A stretch of 64,000 nt of DNA. It comes from Macrosoma leucophasiata (Eukaryota; Arthropoda; Insecta; Lepidoptera; Hedylidae). Location: contig JAWQUS010000027.1 in NCBI GenBank assembly GCA_036365455.1, positions 20,634,501 to 20,698,500 of the forward strand, read 5' to 3'. The notes below the pieces were generated by a model. That model made no database searches. It worked only from the letters and a program-made list of their open reading frames with translations, and had not been told where the DNA came from. How positions within the stretch are numbered: position 1 is the stretch's first letter; each line of letters begins with the position of its first letter. Position numbers and translations under genes: made by a program. Below are positions 42,288 to 52,247 of the stretch, in pieces.

Positions 42288-43433
42288 AACCTTCAATGAA
42301 AATCGGCTGTCTAAAAACATTACATAATATGGTCACCTTACAATAAAGTCTCTTTAGTGAGATGAATCAGAGGCACAGTGTCATCCATCACGATATCAAA
42401 TAATATTTTATCTCGGCTCGCGCGACTCACTGATCGATCAACTGATTATTGATCAATTACCGACACATTATCGGAGTTCCACGTTTATATCCACGAAAAA
42501 CTATATTTGTCCTGAAAAAAGATTAAAACGTAGAGAAGTACAACTAAGCCAAAAAAAAATGTTTTCACGTAAATAGACTCACCGTGGCCGGTGCATAAAG
42601 AGACACACCGCAGCGCGTCCGGCTATTGCACGTTTCCTTGCCGCTCGGCGAAATGACCTTGTCGCGACCAAACCAACCTTAAAGTGTGTAATGTGAAATA
42701 AACGAATCGTATAAAATATGAAGTTTTTGTTCCACTAATTGAAATCTGATAAAATTTAAACAAAATGGTCCTTCGAGCAGGATTAATAAATGTAGAAATT
42801 TAATACAACACATATACTGATGAAAATTAAATAAATATACTCAATAAATATCAAGTTAATTCTTGTAATTGTCTTTAATGTCTTTAATACTTGTTCCACA
42901 AACATAAATCTGATAATTTAAACAGAATGGTCCTTTGAGCCGGATAATTAAATGTATGATATTTAATTCAAAATGGATATGCTGAAACAACAATAATAAT
43001 AACACTGCACCCAAACAACGAAGTTGGCTTCAAATAAACCCAGGTGGTAAGTAAAGCCTTGGAAATAATTAATGAGCCGAGCTCAGAACAAGATGAAAAT
43101 GGCTTGAACGCCCGGAGGCGAATGTGCGGCGGGCTTAACGCGACGTCATTTTATTATATATTGTTTAAAGGGTACGAGAGCAACGTGTAGAACATGTGAG
43201 ACTAATGGATTCGTCTTTTAGCTTTGCATTGTGAATGCAATTGGAACGGTTGGTTCGTTTGTTTTATAGCATAGAAGGTGGGAAGAGATCTGAGTGTTTT
43301 ATATTCGTTATTAAACGTTTAAGTACATTAGTTTATTTTTCTTTACGTTCTTCTTTATTATGAGACAATTATGTAAAGGTTATTTGAGCCTTTTCTGAGA
43401 ATTCATTTCCCAATTGAATGTTCTTTTTTATGT
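42288..43433. other. Possible low-copy AT-rich DNA
   Basis: About 1.1 kb without supported genes. Two stretches, 42723-42800 and 42893-42970, share (T/C)TTGTTCCAC, TCTGATAA, CAAAATGGTCCTT-GAGC and AATGTA, suggesting a small local duplication about 170 bases apart. Confidence 0.4.
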
Positions 43434-43672
43434 TAGGTGGCAAACAAACCTGTAGTTCACAGGGATGTTAAATGATGACAACAGAGCCCATTAGCATCTA
43501 GTTTTTATTTAGATGTCTACCTAAAAATCGAGGTGAAAAACAAATGCGTTGCCACTCCTGAGACCTGAGTTTTTATGTCTCTGAGATAGTGTGATTATGT
43601 TATTATGAGGTAATACAGGGATACTTACGCCTTCGAGCTCCTACAATGGAACTCTACCAGTAGTAAGTATTA
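43434..43672 (-). mobile_element. Family-A repeat, diverged near-full-length copy
   Basis: Minus strand from GGTGGCAAACAAACCTGTAG to GGAACTCTACCAGTAG. It contains a small inverted word (CATCTAGTTTTTATTTAGATG) not seen in other copies. Confidence 0.65.
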
Positions 43673-43860
43673 CTTAGTATTTTAAGTTAAATACCTCGGA
43701 AATATCCATATCTTTGCAGGGCAGAAACATTTCAATACTACTATTGATTATTGTGTGCAAGTGAGTGGCACAAGATAGCCCAGGAATAAGAACAGAAAAA
43801 AAACTTAGAGCTCTCAACATCTACAATACAGTAAAGATACTCATTAAAATTAGAAAATTC

Positions 43861-44147
43861 CGGTGGTAGAGCTCCAGTGACGGAGCACGCGGGCGTAGGC
43901 ACCAACGCATTTCCTAATATACTTGCCGCTAAATGGTAGTGTTCAGCACTCTCGTTTTCCGATCAGGTGTTAATGTACGGCCTTGTAATTTCCGGCACAG
44001 AGGTATAATACCTGGGGCCTCAGAAGTGGTAACGAATCTGCATTTTGACCTGTGGTCTTAGTGTGAGTGTCTATAGTTTGCAGTCATCACTTAACATCAA
44101 TGTGAACTGCATGCTTGTTTGCCACTTTCATTACATGAAAAAAAAAC
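43861..44147 (+). mobile_element. Family-A repeat, full length
   Basis: It runs 287 bases from CCGGTGGTAGAGCTCCAGTG to TTGCCACTTTCATTACATG and a run of eight A. It is one of three good full-length references (with 35349 and 47654). Confidence 0.85.
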
Positions 44148-44411
44148 AATTGAAGTCCTTATGTAACATTATTATGACAGGCGTCCATTTATATCTTAAC
44201 TAGGTGAACATGGAAGGTTCAAGAAAAATGCAAATATGAGTGTGCACTACATTAGGGCCGGACGTTCACCGTCATCTCCGGCCCACTAGCGCCCCTAATG
44301 ACACTCCATTTTAGCTTCCTCGCTTTTATTTTTCAAGGTTCCGTAGCAAAATGGCGGACATTATATGATTTCATGGTTTAGCCAGAGAATATGGAATAAT
44401 ACTACGCATAG

Positions 44412-44642
44412 AATGTACATTTCGACGTCCCGCCCGATTTGCTCACTTCACTCAACCCCTTCCCCTCTTATGGGCGACGGTTGGTATTTTGTACGTGCTA
44501 CGCACACAGGTGCGCGTGTAAATACACGTCACTGATTGATATCTGTGTAATAGAAACAATGAGTTAACATCATTGAATAGAAACCAAATTAAGCGTTTGT
44601 ATGGAATTTTGGCGGAGTGTCCGCGGTGTGGTTTAGATGTCC
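44412..44642 (-). repeat. Dispersed repeat family D, copy 2
   Basis: This is the reverse complement of 21560-21790: TTCGACGTCCCGCCCGAT, CTCTTATGGGCGACGGTTGG, CGTGTAAATACACGTCACTG, ATGGAATTTTGGCGGAGTG. It has an extra AACAATGAGTTAACATCATT-like insert of about 35 bases. Confidence 0.65.
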
Positions 44643-44727
44643 AATTCTAAGGTTCGGTTGCACCAAAATGTTTGTTAAAATTAAAGTTAGTGTTAAATTT
44701 AACATTAACTTTTATTGCAGCTGCCTC

Positions 44728-45160
44728 AGTAGCCTAGTGGTAGCAGGCCACTACTAAACTATTAAGTGCTATTGGAACTTCCCCATTTTTCGTGTCAGTG
44801 CCGGCCTCGGAGTTCGGTAATGTGCGCGGAGATGTCGATAGGCTCGCCAACTGTTACATGAGACAAAACTTAACTGGCGAATCGTGCTTGAATTCATACA
44901 TTCACCTCTGCATACCCCATAGGGCAGTGATTCCCAAAGTGGTCCATATAGACCCCCTGGGGTTCATGGGAGACTCAATGGGGATCTACGTAGGCGTGAA
45001 TAATATTTGGAAATATGGGAATATGATATGTAGCAAGGAGGGGGAGGGTCCACGGAAACCAGAAAAAAATTGAAAGGGGTCTACAAGAAAAAATAGTTTG
45101 GGAACCTCTGCCATAGATATCCAGATGTGAAGTGAAGTTTTTAATAGAATACTTTAAGGA
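44728..45160 (+). mobile_element. SINE-B with an internal deletion, split by a hAT-like MITE
   Basis: The head TGCCTCAGTAGCCTAGTGGT and AGCAGGCCACTACTA is present, but box B and its surroundings are deleted. The body resumes at GTGCTATTGGAACTTCCC and continues to CACCTCTGCATACC. The tail is interrupted at 44925-45110 and resumes, altered, as CCAGATGTGAAGTGAAG. Confidence 0.7.
44925..45110. mobile_element. hAT-like MITE inside the SINE-B tail
   Basis: The ends CAGTGATTCCCAAA and TTTGGGAACCTCTG are inverted with two mismatches. Flanks are CCATAGGG (44917-44924) and CCATAGAT (45111-45118), a diverged 8-base duplication. CAG-N-GGTTCCCAAA ends and an 8-base duplication are typical of hAT. It is 186 bases long with no transposase; the open frame across it is incidental. 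Confidence 0.75.
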
Positions 45161-45485
45161 TGGGGTCTCTTGATTTTTCTCTTTAATAACTCCTATGCGC
45201 GTACAGACATAGTCCTGATACAGTTTCCAAAAGGAAAAATAGTAGCAGACCTTAGGAAGAAGACTTCGTCTTATTTCGGGTTTGTATAGCTAATAGTTTG
45301 TATTATCTCTTTCGCGCCTTACTTATTGTGACGTTTGTCGATCATTTTGATCAAGTTTTAACCAACCCCGGACCCGAAATATCAGTGGCTACGTAAGTAG
45401 TGTGAGGCAGAGATAACGCTCTACGAAGTCGAAACTGGCCGATTATCTCTTTCGTAGGCTCGATGTGCAATATATTCTTGCTGGG
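45161..45485. other. Unassigned interval
   Basis: About 325 bases. Two similar words, TATCTCTTTCGCGCC and TATCTCTTTCGTAGG, occur about 135 bases apart. No gene is seen. Confidence 0.35.
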
Positions 45486-45705
45486 CACGGTATGTATGTA
45501 TGTATCTTCACGCCAGGTCCCTAACGGGGTAGACAGAGAGTGTAGAGCGCCAGATATCCCGGTCCTGACATATCTCTCGTGCCTCGTCTACCTTCATCAT
45601 TCTCTTCATACATGCACGCCGATTCCTAAGACTTTTGACCCCACCATCAGACAGAACTCGACCTATTTGGTCATGGTAGGTCAGTCTTGGTCTTCAACGC
45701 TGGGC
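45486..45705 (-). pseudogene. LINE-K 3' end, copy 1
   Basis: On the minus strand the coding tail reads GRPRLTYHDQI-like text, then LRNRRACMKRM, DEARE, YLALYTLCLP-like, and ends in GTTAGGGACCTGGCGTGAAG followed by ATACATACATAC. It is partial; only the C-terminal coding end and 3' tail are present. Confidence 0.7.
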
Positions 45706-45744
45706 ACTGTACAGTTTTATAAATGTCGTATAGATGTGTTATTT

Positions 45745-46228
45745 TTTTTTAATAGCTTTATTTGTCCCACTGCTGGGCAAAGCCTCCTCTATTTTCTTCC
45801 ACCTATCGCGGTCTTTTGCATCTTCGAGCCAATTGGGTTCAAAGCAATCGATATCGTCTCGCCAGCGTTTTCGAGGTCTACCTCGGTAGCGCCGAGTATC
45901 TGGGGTCCAATATGTTGCTATTTTTGCCCATTTTTTCCCACGACATACTGCAAACATGAAGTGGGAGTGGGCACTCCCACTTCAACTTCCCTGCTTTAAG
46001 GCCTACATCCACGATACCCGTTTTTTCGCGAATGATAGTGTTACGTATTTTCTCCACTCGCTTCACACCCAGGATGCTGCGTTCCATCGCTCGTTGGCAA
46101 ACTTTGAGTTTGGTTTTCTGAGCATCAGTTAAAGACGAGTTTCCGCTTTAGGGATAGCGGAAAGTCTCGCTTCATGAGGTGCTTCATGGACCAGAAGCTC
46201 TTCCAGGCGTTGTTAACTCTCCGGTCCT
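45745..46228 (-). pseudogene. RTE-like LINE 3' part, family 2, copy 2
   Basis: The minus strand has MERSILGVKRVEKIRNTIIR, EKTGIVDVGLKAGKLKWE, CSMSWEKMGKN and RYRGRPRKRWRDDIDCFEPN, the same family as 38997-39690. An insertion or small duplication (GTGGGAGTGGGCACTCCCAC near 45960) forms a short palindrome. A stretch near 46125 is deleted relative to copy 1. The tail has CCCAGCAGTGGGAC. Confidence 0.75.
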
Positions 46229-46564
46229 GTTATAAGTAGCCCAAATAAATACAACCCTGGTGGCAACGACAAAATTACATCGCCGCAGTTGTGACACAAA
46301 AGGAGCTCATTTCCAAAATTCATCAACAAAATAAACGACACTACATTATCAACTGAACTGGCTATTACTGATGATAAATAGTTTTTTGAGCTCAGGTGTT
46401 TGTCATAGGACGGCTATAAAACCGGCCGTAAATAATACAAGGGAGCAATTTTTATGAGGTCCCCGAAGAATATCTTTGCGGTATACAAATTTAAGAACAG
46501 CAATTTTGAAAATGCGAATAGAGCTGGCGCTACATTAATTCTTTGTGTCGGTTTAAATTATGGC

Positions 46565-46640
46565 CAGTTAAAGACCTCAAGTGTGGCAGTGCATCTGCAT
46601 TTTGAAAAATAGGTTTTGTGTAGATTTGTAGGCTAGGCTG
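46565..46640 (+). repeat. Family-A scrap
   Basis: AAAGACCTCAAGTGTGGCAG, TGCATCTGCATTTTGA and TTTTGTGTAGATTTGTAGGC correspond to the middle of family A. Confidence 0.5.
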
Positions 46641-46694
46641 GAGAAGCACTATCCTTCTGAATTGCGACGCGACTTCGTGTGACGGGTCGCTCAC

Positions 46695-47035
46695 TTCCCT
46701 TCAAAATGGTCAAGGAGAGCAATGGCCACATGCGTCATACTCGTGAACGGGTGCTGATTCTGGGGACTGCTCTGTTGTGATTTACGGGTGTTATTTTCTA
46801 TCACGATATTAAGCTGTTGATGGGTATTTGCGTATGTGTTTATATGCAAATATTTATATGCCATGGACGTTCGCAATATCTTTATTCTATTTAATAATAT
46901 TTGGTCTAAGGTAAATCTAAGGTTTTGACAAAAGAGCAACACGCTGAGTTTGTTGGGTAGCGTCTGCTTCAGTAGAGCCTGCACTTGGAACTCTGCTAAA
47001 TGAATGACTATGATTATGACGAACAGATTTTTCAT
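46695..47035 (-). CDS. Candidate first exon of a secreted or membrane protein (hypothetical)
   Basis: A minus-strand frame of 114 codons starts MKNLFVIIIVIHLAEFQVQA, a convincing signal peptide or signal anchor, in a good insect start context (AGAAAATGA). The rest has an N-glycosylation-type site (NNT in VIENNTRKSQQ) and ends DHFEGK. The in-frame stop lies inside GTGAGC (46694 down to 46689), a strong splice-donor word after GGGAA. The frame may therefore be exon 1 of a spliced gene continuing to the left. It has no match elsewhere in the window, unlike most frames here. I do not recognise the family. It could be an accidental frame: AT-rich DNA makes hydrophobic starts easily. Confidence 0.3.
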
Positions 47036-47653
47036 TTTCTTCTACGAAGGAATTGGAAGATTTGATGATTCACGTATCGGTTAATTATTATTATTAAATT
47101 GTTATTTATTAATACATATTGGATTATTATTATAAGTCATTCTCTCTAGGAAGCTTATAACCCGACAATGCAAAAGTGTCCTTGTAGTCTAATTTGAAGT
47201 AAATTATTTGAATTTTGTTTTTTTTTATTTTTAATTTTGCTTGCTTGTTAACCACCTTCACAACATAATTTTATTTTGGAGTTCTAATAGTCTAGCTATG
47301 ATATACAGACAGATAGGATGGTTTCACGTCTGCTATTAATAATAATTTCTTGCCTCTATCCACGAAGAGTTACGAAGAGGTAAATATTTAAGTTTCATTG
47401 TGAGGTATTCAAGAACACAGGCTTGATGATGATAATGATTGATTGATGCTTGATGATCCATGATTAACCAGTTACGTCTCACATAGATGAACAGATGGTG
47501 AGCCCATCGATATGTTTCAGCACATTACTAACCTTCGAGGGTGACTCTGAAAAGTTCGAACGAGGAACGAACTTAAGACCTCAGCTAGCAGTTATGATTA
47601 CACTGCTAAGGCCTGCCAGCATTTTACTACTAAGTTTGCTTATAGTTTTTTTC
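47036..47653. other. AT-rich interval upstream of the candidate exon
   Basis: On the minus strand, GGTTATAAGCTTCC (about 47150-47163) could serve as a TATA-like element about 120 bases before the candidate exon, but such words are common here. No repeat is recognised. Confidence 0.3.
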
Positions 47654-47954
47654 CTGGTGGTAGAGCTCCAGTGACGGAGCTCGCGGGCGTAGGCACCACC
47701 GCATTACCTAATATACTTGCCGTTAAATGGTAGTGTTCAGCACTATCGTATTCCGGTCAGGTGGTAATGTACGGCTCTGTAATTTCCGGCACAGAGGCAT
47801 AACACCTAATGCCTCAGGAGTGGCAGCGCATTTGCATTTTGACCTCTGGTCATTGTGTGGGTGTCTATAGGCTGCAGTCATCACTTAACATCAATGTGAA
47901 CTGCACGCTTGTTTGCCACTTTTATAACATAAAAAAAAAAAAAAAAAAAAAAAC
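47654..47954 (+). mobile_element. Family-A repeat, full length with the longest poly-A
   Basis: From CTGGTGGTAGAGCTCCAGTG through an intact hairpin (GAGCTCC, loop AGTGAC, GGAGCTC at about 47663-47682) to TTTGCCACTTTTATAACATA and about 20 A. The long clean tail suggests it is the youngest copy in the window. Confidence 0.85.
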
Positions 47955-47989
47955 CGCAGAAAATAAACATTAATTCCACTCCATCACTA

Positions 47990-48235
47990 GCAAACTAAGA
48001 AGCTCCCAACATCCAGTAGTTGCGGGCACTAAATAAAACATTTCTTTGCAGCAAAAGTTAGTTTTAAACACTAGGTTTAACCATTGTAAAGTTAGAAATC
48101 GAGTTTGCCGGCGCTTAGAAAACTCTAAGTTAATTAAAGCGAACAATATGTTTAGAAATTTAACAATGGGGTTCAAACAAGGTGCCCTCACAACCTTCAC
48201 CTTTATGACTCCATTTATCAATTGTACTGAGAACT
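47990..48235 (+). repeat. Paralogous block J, copy 1
   Basis: AAACTAAGAAGCTCCCAACA, AACATTTCTTTGCAGCAAAA, AAGTTAGAAATCGAG, ATATGTTTAGAAATTT and CAAACAAGGTGCCCTCACAA recur at 49334-50165. Both copies directly follow a family-A poly-A tail, so the family-A insertion was probably in place before the block was copied. Confidence 0.75.
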
Positions 48236-48576
48236 AAGGGTAGAATACAGACTGCCGAAACATGGTTTTAGCTGTTTATAATACAAACTTTAGTTTTGCT
48301 ATGGCACGGGTTCCGTACATTGAACCAAAATGGTGTTCATATTTGTAGATATGAACTTAGTGGCACGTCAGTGATTGCTGAAGGCTTTAGAGATTTGTGA
48401 AGTGATTGAATTTGAATCAACTATCTAAGATAGCGCACTCGGTAATAATTCTACTAACGGAATTGAATCGTGACTAAATCACTTCCTTGTCTTGCTCTAA
48501 CGTAGGCCACCAGCATTGGTTAAAGCAAGACAGAGGAGTCATTTAATCTCGATGCAACCAAAAATACGATAATTAA
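48236..48576. other. Unassigned interval
   Basis: About 340 bases. A short repeat-like pair (CACTTCCTTGTCTTGCTCTA and GCAAGACAGAGGAGTCA) forms an imperfect inverted word near 48481-48540. No gene is seen. Confidence 0.35.
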
Positions 48577-48887
48577 AACGTAACTTCACGCCTGTAATCC
48601 TCGAAGGGGTAGGCAGAGGTAAATGCATGCATTCAAGCATACATGCAAACACCCACGATTCGCCGGTTACGTTTTGGCCCATGTAACAGGTGGCGAACCT
48701 GTTGCCATCTCCGGGCACATTACCAAACTCCGAGGTACTGGGAAACTTCCAGTAAATGGAAAAAATCCCAATAGAACCAGTGATGAAGGATTTTAAACCG
48801 TTATCTCTGATAGTCCCCGACCCGGGAATCGAACCCAGGACCCCCAGCGTAGTAGTAGTGGCCTGCTACCACTACGCTACTGAGGCA
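48577..48887 (-). mobile_element. SINE-B, full length
   Basis: Minus strand from GCCTCAGTAGCGTAGTGGTA (head at 48887) with box B GGGTTCGATTCCC, body GTTCTATTGGGATTTTTTCC and GGTAATGTGCCCGGAGATGG, to the tail CTACCCCTTCGAGGATTACA, GGCGTGAAGTTACG. Compared with 41739 the boxes are cleaner, so it is a good consensus anchor. The target duplication is unclear. Confidence 0.88.
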
Positions 48888-49110
48888 GTTAATCGATTAA
48901 TTACGTTAGCAGAATAAGGCTCCTGGTAGCAGGTGATGATGGGTGTCTTCCCCGCTTGAGGAATACATTACAATTCCTATGACATATACGGTTCAGTTCG
49001 GTTTGTTATATGGCGGTGATAACAGTTATACCTCAGCTATTCACCACTGAAAATAACCCACGGGTTCTTAATTCCACAACAGAAATACACATCGCTAACA
49101 AACTTTTTAC

Positions 49111-49343
49111 TGGTGGTAGAGCTCGCGGGCGTAGGGAACACCGCATTACCTAATATACTTGCCGCTAAATGGTAATGTACGGCCCTGTAATTTCCGGCAC
49201 CGAGGCATAACACCTTAGGCCTCAGGAGTGGTAACGCATCTGCATTTAGACCTTGGTCTTTGTGTAGGTGTCTATAAGCTGCAGTCATCACTTAAAATCA
49301 ATGTAAACTGCTTGTTTACAACTTCCATTACATAAAAAAAAAC
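49111..49343 (+). mobile_element. Family-A repeat with two micro-homology deletions
   Basis: The 5' hairpin is lost: CTGGTGGTAGAGCTCGCGGG joins the first GAGCTC to the second, deleting the CAGTGACGG between. A second deletion joins AAATGGTA to ATGTACGG, removing the TTCAGCACTATCGTG segment. The tail ends TTACATA plus A run. Confidence 0.8.
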
Positions 49344-50165
49344 TAAGAAACGCCCAACATCGAGTAGCTGTGGGATGGGAACAACGTCAAACATTTCTTT
49401 ACAGCAAAATATGTTTTAAATTATATATATGTATGTATCTTCACGCCAGGTCCCTAACGGGGTAGGCAGAGTGTAGAGCGCCAGATATCCCGGTTCTGAC
49501 AAACCTCTCGTGCCTCGTCTACTTTCATCATTCTCTTCATACATGCACGCCGATTCCTAAGACTTTTGATCCCACCAATACTTTACCACAATTACTAATA
49601 CTTTAGTTTTATCCACATTCAAAGCCTTTCTCCATACAATCCTCTTTCATGACTGTGACTAGTGCTTGTAGCCCAGATGGTGTAGAGCTAACAATTACCG
49701 CATCATCCGCGTAAAGCAGACAGTTCACCACTAAGTCACCCATACGCACTCCCACATCCATCAACTTCACCCTCTGGAGGCATTTGTCCAGATATATGAT
49801 AAACAGCCTAGACGAAAGCATGCAACCCTGTCTGACACCGATGTTAACATCAAACCAGGGTGACATGTTACCATCTACCCGAACACATGCTTGACAGCTC
49901 ACATACGTGGACTGTATTGCACGGAGCAGACTGCCATCAATACCATACTCTGGCCAAATGTCCCACAGATCCTTTCGTAATACCCTATCAAACACTAGAT
50001 TTAACCAATTATAAAGTTAGAAATCGCGGTTTGTGGCGCTTAGAAAACTCTAAGTTAATTAAAGCGAACAATATGTTTAGAAATTTCACAGTGGAGTTCA
50101 AACAAGGTGCCCTCACAACCTTCACCTCCATTTATCAATTGTATCTACTCAGGAGAACTGAGGGT
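49334..50165 (+). repeat. Paralogous block J, copy 2, interrupted by LINE-K
   Basis: AACTAAGAAACGCCCAACAT to ATGTTTTAAATTA (49420), then a LINE-K insert (49425-49992), then AACACTAGATTTAACCAATT through AGGTGCCCTCACAACCTTCA. Relative to 47990-48235 the block is otherwise collinear, showing where LINE-K went in. Confidence 0.75.
49425..49992 (-). pseudogene. LINE-K fragment with reverse transcriptase core, internally deleted
   Basis: The minus strand reads FDRVLRKDLWDIWPEYGIDG (catalytic block A), VDGNMSPWFDVNIGVRQGCM (block B, QGCMLS), LLYADDAVIVSSTPSGLQAL (catalytic YADD) and MEKGFECG. It then jumps at about 49578 to the 3' tail (RRACMKRM-type text and GTTAGGGACCTGGCGTGAAG). About the last third of the coding region is deleted. 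The motif set is that of RTE-like or related LINEs; I use LINE-K as a working name. It is 5'-truncated at 49992. Confidence 0.78.
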
Positions 50166-50346
50166 AAAATAAAGTTTGGATAGATGTATTAATAGGTATA
50201 TAATAATACATAATATAATACAATATTATACAAGCCTACGTTTTTTTGTATTAAATTTAATGAAATGTGCGGAACCTTAACCAGTTTGAGGGACTCTTAA
50301 AATATTTGATCACAAGAATAGGCATAATTAGGTCCCGCACATTACT

Positions 50347-50420
50347 GCTTTCCTGGCGTAATGGTATCAGGTCATGACTGCTACGCCTGAGTTCCCGGAT
50401 TCGATACCCGGGCTAAAGAC
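50347..50420 (+). repeat. tRNA-like SINE head of a further type
   Basis: CCTGGCGTAATGGTATCAGG (box A) and CCCGGATTCGATACCCGGG (box B and T-arm pairing) lie 45 bases apart, as in a tRNA. The sequence differs from the SINE-B head and from the 7992/61030 heads. What follows is not recognised, so the SINE body is unclear. The acceptor stem does not pair well. Confidence 0.5.
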
Positions 50421-50995
50421 ACCTTTTGGATAACCATTCATCATCACAGTCATCATAACAAATATTTTTTTGCAGCCGAACCTAAGACACTCTTGAGACG
50501 AGAGGGGATACTATCACTTATTTAGGAGCATAGAATAGGGAATAATATTTCACACTTAGAGGTAGATATATCTCAGCCCTTTGTCACTAGCCACTTAATA
50601 TCAACCATCACTAAAAGTTCAGTGTCAAGACCCTATTCAGTTCAACCAACAAAACCCACAAGAAACCCAACAACTTTATAACATAGCACCCACATCTTGA
50701 CACACCTAAAGCTGGCGCATTCTGTACCAACCATTAAACAATACATTAGCGGTACGCTGAAGAGGGTCTCTCATAATGAAATAGTTTAGCCGAGGGTGGG
50801 GTTCTGTCAGTTTGGTCGGTGTACAACCACCTTAAGTTCGAGGTGAACGAACTATGTTTGCATTAAAACAAGGGAGTCTAGACAAAGCTTGATAAATTAA
50901 CTCGTCACTGGATTGCCTGAACTTTGCCTTTCATAAACATGTCTTTGGATTATTTTGGCAATTGCATTATTGTATTGTATTAATTGTGTTATTTT
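50421..50995. other. Unassigned interval
   Basis: About 575 bases without a supported gene or in-window repeat. Confidence 0.35.
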
Positions 50996-51850
50996 TAACC
51001 GAGTTCCAAAAACGAGTAGGTTCTCAATTCGGCCGGTATATATATATTTTTTTAATGTATGTACGCAAATTTCACCGAGATTTCTGGACCGATTTACGTA
51101 ATTCTTTTTTTGTTTGATGCGGAATAGTTTCGAATTGGTCCCATAAAAATTTGATTCAGATAGGGCCATTAGTTTTTATTTTATGAGCATTTTTTTACTT
51201 ACTTTCACCTCAGACTAAAGGAATAAGAATAGACGGCAAGTTGTCGTACAGTGCGTTGAATCCACTGACGTCCTTGATAGTCCTAATGCGCATGACAACA
51301 AGTGACAGTGACACATTTACTCATCGACGACACAGCACAGCATATTTACTCCTTCGTGGATAATTTTTTTTCTGTTATTTCGTATAGTCGTGTAATAATT
51401 TTGTATCGACACACCTAAACAATTTAAATTAGGTATCTAATTGTCACGAAGCTAAAAGATTCAGATTTTACAATTTCACAGATGTGAACATTAATCTAAT
51501 TGACAATGCAGCAATAAACTAAAAAGTATTAAATTATATTATATATTAAGGCTGACCTACCATGACCAAATAGGTCGAGTTCTGTCTGATGGTGGGGTCA
51601 AAAGTCTTAGGAATCGGCGTGCATGTATGAAGAGAATGATGAAGGTAGACGAGGCACGAGAGGTTTGTCAGAACCGGGATGTCTGGCGCTCTACACTCTC
51701 TGCCTACCCCGTTAGGGATCTGCCGTGAAGATACATACGTTAAGAAAAACCGACTTCAAAACTGAAAAGTGAAAAATAATGATTTAATTGTAATTATATA
51801 CTACCTTTTATTTATATGTGCTATTTACTAATAGGTTTGAAGTCGGTGCC
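50996..51850 (+). repeat. Dispersed repeat family C, copy 2, split by LINE-K
   Basis: 50996-51545 and 51745-51850 match 26905-27640 on either side of a LINE-K tail (51549-51744). The end ACCGACTTCAAAACTG ... GGTTTGAAGTCGGTGCC has mirror-image termini of about 12 bases. Confidence 0.7.
51549..51744 (+). pseudogene. LINE-K 3' end, copy 3
   Basis: The plus strand reads LTYHDQ-like text, then GGVKSLRNRRACMKRMMKVD, EARE-like, DVWRSTLSAYP, and ends CTACCCCGTTAGGGATCTGC, CGTGAAGATACATAC. It is inserted into family C. Only the last 196 bases are present. Confidence 0.75.
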
Positions 51851-51851
51851 A

Positions 51852-51945
51852 AACTTCACGCCTGTAATCCCCGAAGGGGTAGGCAGAGGTAAATGCATGA
51901 ATTCAAGCATACATGCAAACACCCACGATTCGCCGGTTACGTTTT
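51852..51945 (-). repeat. SINE-B tail fragment between inverted family-C ends
   Basis: Minus strand: AACGTAACCGGCGAATCGTG to CTACCCCTTCGGGGATTACA. It sits in the spacer of the inverted repeat formed by 51745-51850 and 52016-52140. Confidence 0.75.
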
Positions 51946-52015
51946 GTTCAGTAGATATATTAATTTGCTCGTATTCATATTCTTAAGTGATTAAAATATA
52001 ATTATTTGTTTAAGG

Positions 52016-52140
52016 CTTGGTACCGTCTTCAAACCTATTAGTAAATAGGACATATAAATAATAGGTAGTATATAATTACAATTAAATCATTATTTTTTTC
52101 TTTTCAGTTTTGAAGTCGGTTTTTCTTAACGTAGTTATAT
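52016..52140 (-). repeat. Inverted copy of the family-C end
   Basis: The reverse complement gives AACTACGTTAAGAAAAACCG, ACTTCAAAACTGAAAAG, AATTATATACTACC and GGTTTGAAGACGGTACCAA. It matches 51740-51850 in inverse for about 105 bases with few mismatches, making a large stem with a 165-base spacer. Confidence 0.75.
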
Positions 52141-52247
52141 TTATTACATTCGATTTGAATTGAATTTGAAAGTAATCGCTAATCTGCTGAACTTAATTTT
52201 TGAGTTAACCTTAAAACTACTTTGGTGACAAAGATGTTAGGTCATAG

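Noticed and set aside
44792..45073. A 93-codon open frame
   Set aside because: It runs from a SINE-B body into a hAT-like MITE, so it is incidental.
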